Shown one piece after another: positions 60,368 through 64,000 of a stretch of DNA of 64,000 nt. The position numbers and the translations under genes are program-made. Origin of the DNA: Pseudomonas plecoglossicida NBRC 103162 = DSM 15088 (GTDB taxonomy: Bacteria; Pseudomonadota; Gammaproteobacteria; Pseudomonadales; Pseudomonadaceae); the NCBI RefSeq assembly GCF_000730665.1, contig NZ_BBIV01000033.1, positions 1 through 64,000 of the forward strand. Reading direction: 5' to 3'. A model generated the notes under the pieces. The model was not told the DNA's origin, ran no database searches, and saw only the letters and a program-made list of their open reading frames with translations. The first letter of the stretch is position 1. Each line of letters opens with the position of its first letter.

Positions 60368-61750
60368 ATGTTCGAAGATCTACGCTGGGATGCCGACCTG
60401 ATCCGCCGCTACGATCTGGCCGGCCCGCGCTACACTTCCTACCCCACCGCCGTGCAACTGCACAGCGAAGTGGGCTCGTTCGACCTGCTTCACGCCCTGC
60501 GCGAAAGCCGTCGAGCGGCGCGCCCGCTGTCGCTGTACGTGCACGTGCCGTTCTGCGCCAACATCTGCTACTACTGCGCCTGCAACAAGGTCATCACCAA
60601 GGACCGGGGCCGCGCCGCGCCCTACCTGCAGCGCCTGGAACAGGAAATCCAGCTGATCGCCTGCCACCTGGCCCCGAAACAACGGGTCGAGCAGCTGCAT
60701 TTCGGCGGCGGCACGCCCACCTTCCTCAGCCATGTCGAACTGCGCCAGCTGATGGCCACCCTGCGTCAGCACTTCAACCTGCTGGACGACGACACCGGCG
60801 ACTACGGTATCGAGATCGACCCGCGCGAAGCCGACTGGTCGACCATGGGCCTGCTCCGCGAACTGGGGTTCAACCGCGTCAGCCTCGGCGTCCAGGACCT
60901 CGACCCGACCGTGCAGCGCGCAGTCAATCGCCTGCAGAGCCTGGAACAGACCCGCACCCTGGTCGAAGCGGCGCGCACCCTGCAGTTCCGCTCGATCAAC
61001 CTTGACCTGATCTACGGCCTGCCCAAGCAGACCCCGGAAGGTTTCGCACGCACGGTGGAGGAAGTGATCCGCCTGCAGCCCGACCGCCTTTCAGTGTTCA
61101 ACTACGCGCACCTGCCGGAGCGTTTCATGCCCCAGCGGCGCATCGACAGCAACGACCTGCCGGGGCCCGGAGCGAAGCTCGAAATGCTGCGAAATACCAT
61201 CGAGCAGCTCACCGCAGCCGGCTATCGCTACATCGGCATGGACCACTTCGCCCTGCCCGACGACGAGCTGGCCATTGCCCAGGAGGAAGGCACGCTGCAG
61301 CGCAATTTCCAGGGCTACACCACCCACGGGCACTGCGACCTGATCGGCCTCGGGGTGTCGGCGATCAGCCAGATCGGCGACCTCTACTGCCAGAACAGCA
61401 GCGACCTGAACACCTACCAGGACAGCCTTTCCAACGCCCAGCTGGCAACCCAGCGCGGGCTGCTGTGCAACCATGATGATCGGGTACGGCGGGCGGTGAT
61501 CCAGCAGCTGATCTGTCATTTCGAGCTGGATTTCGAAGCGATCGAGGAGGCTTTCACGATTGATTTTCGCGGTTACTTCAACGACCTCTGGCCAGAGCTG
61601 CTGACCCTTCAGCGCGACGGCCTGATCAGCCTCGACGGCAAAGGCATCCGCATCCTGCCGGCCGGGCGCCTGCTGGCCCGCTCGGTGTGCATGCTGTTCG
61701 ATGCCTACCTGGCGATGCAGAACCGCCAGCGTTTCTCCCGGGTGATCTAG
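60368..61750 (+). CDS. hemN: Oxygen-independent coproporphyrinogen III oxidase
   Basis: 460 residues. Radical-SAM enzyme that makes protoporphyrinogen IX for haem without oxygen. Cluster motif CANICYYCACNK near residue 60, GGGTPTFLS after it, and the C-terminal HemN domain (HFALPDDELAIAQEEGTLQRNFQGYTTH). Length is typical of genuine HemN. Two ANR boxes upstream fit its low-oxygen role and proximity to cbb3 genes. Confidence 0.96.
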   Translation: MFEDLRWDADLIRRYDLAGPRYTSYPTAVQLHSEVGSFDLLHALRESRRAARPLSLYVHVPFCANICYYCACNKVITKDRGRAAPYLQRLEQEIQLIACHLAPKQRVEQLHFGGGTPTFLSHVELRQLMATLRQHFNLLDDDTGDYGIEIDPREADWSTMGLLRELGFNRVSLGVQDLDPTVQRAVNRLQSLEQTRTLVEAARTLQFRSINLDLIYGLPKQTPEGFARTVEEVIRLQPDRLSVFNYAHLPERFMPQRRIDSNDLPGPGAKLEMLRNTIEQLTAAGYRYIGMDHFALPDDELAIAQEEGTLQRNFQGYTTHGHCDLIGLGVSAISQIGDLYCQNSSDLNTYQDSLSNAQLATQRGLLCNHDDRVRRAVIQQLICHFELDFEAIEEAFTIDFRGYFNDLWPELLTLQRDGLISLDGKGIRILPAGRLLARSVCMLFDAYLAMQNRQRFSRVI

Positions 61751-61810
61751 CCGCACGAGTCGTTCGACCGCATGGACAACCGCCCTTGTCGGGCACACTA
61801 TGGATACCAG

Positions 61811-61870
61811 CGAGCCCCAGTCATCATGCAGCTGGGGTTCGGCGGCAGCGCGCCACAATTGCGCTGCCGC
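61811..61870. other. Two hairpins between hemN and anr
   Basis: CGAGCCCCAG (61811-61820) with CTGGGGTTCG (61832-61841, one mismatch), then GCGGCAGCGC (61842-61851) with GCGCTGCCGC (61861-61870, perfect). No T run; may separate the hemN and anr transcripts or stabilise hemN mRNA. Confidence 0.5.
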
Positions 61871-61940
61871 TGGCCTATTCCCTGTGTCGTGAGTTACCCT
61901 TACGACTTATGTGTGCTTTCCCCACAAGGATTGATTGAAA

Positions 61941-62675
61941 ATGTCCGAGCCAGTCAAACTGCGCCCCCACAACCAGGCCCACTGCAAGGACTGCAGTCTG
62001 GCGCCCCTGTGTCTGCCGCTTTCGCTCAACCTGGAAGACATGAATGCGCTGGATGATATCGTCAAGCGTGGACGCCCCTTGAAGAAGGGCGAATTCCTGT
62101 TCCGCCAAGGTGACAATTTTGGCTCGGTCTACGCAGTACGCTCCGGTGCGCTCAAGACTTTCAGCCTGAGCGACAGCGGCGAAGAGCAGATCACCGGCTT
62201 CCACCTGCCCAGCGAGCTGGTCGGCCTGTCCGGCATGGACACCGAAGCCTATCCGGTGTCGGCCCAGGCTCAGGAAACCACGTCGGTGTGCGAGATTCCT
62301 TTCGAGCGCCTTGATGAGCTCTCGGTGCAATTGCCACAACTGCGCCGCCAGCTGATGCGCGTGATGAGCCGGGAAATCCGTGACGACCAGCAGATGATGC
62401 TGCTGCTGTCGAAAAAGACCGCCGACGAGCGCATCGCCACGTTCCTGGTCAACCTGTCCGCACGCTTCCGCGCCCGCGGCTATTCGGCCAACCAGTTCCG
62501 CCTGAGCATGTCGCGCAACGAGATCGGCAACTACCTGGGCCTGGCGGTGGAAACCGTGTCGCGGGTGTTCACCCGATTCCAGCAGAACGGCCTGATTCGC
62601 GCCGAAGGAAAGGAAGTGCACATTCTCGATCCGATCCAGCTGTGTGCGCTGGCCGGTGGTGCGACAGAGGTCTGA
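61941..62675 (+). CDS. anr: Anaerobic regulator Anr (FNR family)
   Basis: 244 residues. Oxygen-sensing activator. [4Fe-4S] ligands Cys15, Cys18, Cys24 and Cys117; a cNMP-binding-fold sensor domain; a long dimer helix ([13 protein letters not shown]); and the helix-turn-helix [16 protein letters not shown] with the Glu and Arg that read TTGAT. AAGGA precedes the ATG. Expected targets in this window are the first cco operon, hemN and possibly ccoG. Confidence 0.96.
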   Translation: MSEPVKLRPHNQAHCKDCSLAPLCLPLSLNLEDMNALDDIVKRGRPLKKGEFLFRQGDNFGSVYAVRSGALKTFSLSDSGEEQITGFHLPSELVGLSGMDTEAYPVSAQAQETTSVCEIPFERLDELSVQLPQLRRQLMRVMSREIRDDQQMMLLLSKKTADERIATFLVNLSARFRARGYSANQFRLSMSRNEIGNYLGLAVETVSRVFTRFQQNGLIRAEGKEVHILDPIQLCALAGGATEV

Positions 62676-62692
62676 AAGCTGCGTTTAAAAGG

Positions 62693-62698
62693 TATACT
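62693..62698 (+). promoter_or_regulatory. -10 element of a probable apt promoter
   Basis: TATACT 18 nt after the anr stop; no strong -35 (CTGAAA at 62672 is closest). Predicted start near 62705. Confidence 0.45.
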
Positions 62699-62731
62699 CG
62701 CGCAATCGTTTTCCCCTGGATACCCGCAATG

Positions 62732-63280
62732 ATGCACAGCGACGCCTTCGACCTCAAAGCCCTGATCCGCCCGGTAGTGGACTTCCCCAAACCAGGGGTG
62801 ATCTTCCGCGATATAACCCCGTTGTTCCAGTCGCCGCGCGGTTTGCGCTACGTGGCCGACCAGTTCATCGAGCGTTACGTGGAGGCTGAATTCAGCCACA
62901 TCGGCGCCATGGACGCGCGCGGCTTCCTGATTGGCTCGATCATCGCCCACCAGCTGAACAAGCCACTTATCCTGTTCCGCAAGCAGGGCAAGCTGCCGGC
63001 CGACGTGTTGTCGGAGGGCTACCAGACCGAATACGGCGAAGCGTTCCTGGAAGTGCACGCCGACAGTCTGTGCGAAGGCGATTCGGTGCTGATCTTCGAT
63101 GACCTGATCGCCACCGGCGGTACCTTGCTGGCTGCGGCCAACCTGGTGCGTCGCACCGGGGCCGAGGTATTCGAGGCGGCGGCGATCATCGACCTGCCCG
63201 AGCTGGATGGGTCGCGCCGGCTGCAGGCCGCGGGGGTGCCTACGTTCTGCCTGACCGAGTTTTCGCTCAGCGAGTACTGA
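62732..63280 (+). CDS. apt: Adenine phosphoribosyltransferase
   Basis: 182 residues. Salvages adenine with PRPP to AMP. PRPP-binding motif [14 protein letters not shown] near residue 122, and the [15 protein letters not shown] start of the family. Two adjacent ATG codons, 62729 and 62732; the second is used because family members start MHSD-like, the choice is minor. Confidence 0.95.
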   Translation: MHSDAFDLKALIRPVVDFPKPGVIFRDITPLFQSPRGLRYVADQFIERYVEAEFSHIGAMDARGFLIGSIIAHQLNKPLILFRKQGKLPADVLSEGYQTEYGEAFLEVHADSLCEGDSVLIFDDLIATGGTLLAAANLVRRTGAEVFEAAAIIDLPELDGSRRLQAAGVPTFCLTEFSLSEY

Positions 63281-63289
63281 GTGGGTTCT

Positions 63290-63308
63290 GGGGCCGCTTT
63301 GCGGCCCC
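63290..63308. terminator. GC hairpin between convergent apt and recR
   Basis: GGGGCCGC (63290-63297) with GCGGCCCC (63301-63308), TTT loop, no T run. Probably a weak bidirectional end signal. Confidence 0.5.
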
Positions 63309-63314
63309 ACGCAA

Positions 63315-63917
63315 TCACAGCGAAATCGGCCTGCGCCCCGCAAAGGCATGCGCCAGCGTCCCACCATCGACCAGCTCCAGCTCGCCGCCCAACGGCACGC
63401 CATGGGCAATCCGCGAGGCCACCAGGCCTTTTTCGGCCAGCAGCTGCGCAATGTAGTGCGCCGTCGCCTCTCCCTCCACCGTCGGGTTGGTCGCCAGGAT
63501 CACCTCGGTGAAGCTGCCCTGCTCCTCGATCCGCGCCATCAGCTGCGGTACACCGATCGCCTCCGGCCCCAGACCATCGAGCGGCGACAGATGCCCTTTG
63601 AGCACGAAGTAACGACCGCGATAGCCGGTCTGCTCCACCGCATACACATCCATCGGCCCTTCCACCACGCACAGCTGCGTGTCGTCACGGCGCGGGTCGG
63701 CGCATTGCGGGCACAGCGCCTGCTCGGTCAGGGTACGGCACTGGCGGCAATGACCAACCCCTTCCATGGCCTGGCTCAGCGCCTGGGCCAGGCGCAAGCC
63801 GCCACTGCGATCACGCTCGAGCAGCTGCAAGGCCATGCGCTGGGCGGTTTTCTGACCGACGCCCGGGAGGGTGCGCAACGCGTCGATCAGTTGGCGAATC
63901 AGGGGGCTGAAGCTCAT
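63315..63917 (-). CDS. recR: Recombination mediator RecR
   Basis: 200 residues from [10 protein letters not shown]. Works with RecF/RecO to load RecA at gaps. N-terminal helix-hairpin-helix ([17 protein letters not shown]), zinc finger CRQC...CPQC (about residues 57-72) and Toprim domain ([15 protein letters not shown]). In Pseudomonas it is normally preceded by ybaB and dnaX, which would lie just beyond the window end. Confidence 0.95.
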   Translation of the reverse strand: MSFSPLIRQLIDALRTLPGVGQKTAQRMALQLLERDRSGGLRLAQALSQAMEGVGHCRQCRTLTEQALCPQCADPRRDDTQLCVVEGPMDVYAVEQTGYRGRYFVLKGHLSPLDGLGPEAIGVPQLMARIEEQGSFTEVILATNPTVEGEATAHYIAQLLAEKGLVASRIAHGVPLGGELELVDGGTLAHAFAGRRPISL

Positions 63918-64000
63918 GTAGACAGGCCTGCAAGTCTTGGGAAACAGAATGAACAAGGGAGCAACGACCGCCAGGCCGTTACTCCCCCTGTGTAGCAAAA

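Noticed and set aside
61926-61941. TTGATTGAAA just before anr as an autoregulatory ANR box
   Set aside because: Only the first half-site fits and it coincides with the ribosome-binding region, not a promoter.

Overview
The window is chromosomal DNA from a GC-rich gammaproteobacterium, most likely a fluorescent Pseudomonas of the P. putida / P. entomophila group. Grounds: the gene order (sdhCDAB-sucAB-lpdG-sucCD divergent from gltA; etfBA next to the ETF dehydrogenase; two tandem ccoNOQP operons followed by ccoGHIS, hemN, anr, apt, recR), the protein sequences themselves, and many GTGGGAGCCGGCTTGCCGGCGA REP elements between genes. No rRNA, tRNA, CRISPR array, prophage or insertion sequence was found. 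Layout: 1-14.8 kb is central carbon metabolism: a branched-chain amino acid transporter, a nine-gene minus-strand TCA operon (succinate dehydrogenase, 2-oxoglutarate dehydrogenase, succinyl-CoA synthetase) and divergent citrate synthase, with good sigma70 promoters for both directions. 14.9-20.1 kb holds small envelope genes, a MocR-type regulator, and an operon of a periplasmic binding protein with two lipoproteins. 20.2-24.1 kb is the electron-transfer flavoprotein system (EtfBA and its quinone oxidoreductase), with a palindrome resembling a PsrA operator at the latter's promoter. 24.1-31.2 kb is accessory: an MFS transporter, a receiver-like protein lacking its phosphorylation Asp, an orphan FecI-type sigma factor with a Fur-box-like site, the 3' stub of a TonB-dependent receptor, and a LysR / exported amidohydrolase / porin unit. 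31.3-35.4 kb has a two-component system and a decayed polymorphic toxin-immunity locus: a toxin N-terminal domain fused by deletion to a headless immunity gene, followed by an intact immunity paralogue, all unusually AT-rich. 35.3-41.4 kb is a five-gene operon for a periplasmic molybdenum hydroxylase (Mo subunit, 2Fe-2S subunit, three-haem cytochrome c, XdhC and a MobA/MocA-like transferase), followed by divergent dsbD-tlpA-dsbG thiol-redox genes. 45-47.7 kb contains small housekeeping genes. 47.7-63.9 kb is the microaerobic respiration block: two cbb3 oxidase operons, assembly genes ccoGHIS, a SafE-like membrane protein, hemN, the regulator anr, then apt and recR. How they work together: the TCA and ETF modules feed electrons to quinone, the cbb3 oxidases consume them at low oxygen, and Anr (encoded here) probably switches on the first cco operon, hemN and perhaps ccoGHIS through TTGAT-N4-ATCAA boxes that I located; the second cco operon has no such box. 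The freshest material is the toxin-immunity scar at 33.6-35.4 kb and the iron-sigma remnant at 26.2-27.3 kb. I found no complete, plainly new multi-gene system; the Mo-hydroxylase operon and the amidohydrolase/porin unit are the intact groups with unknown substrates.
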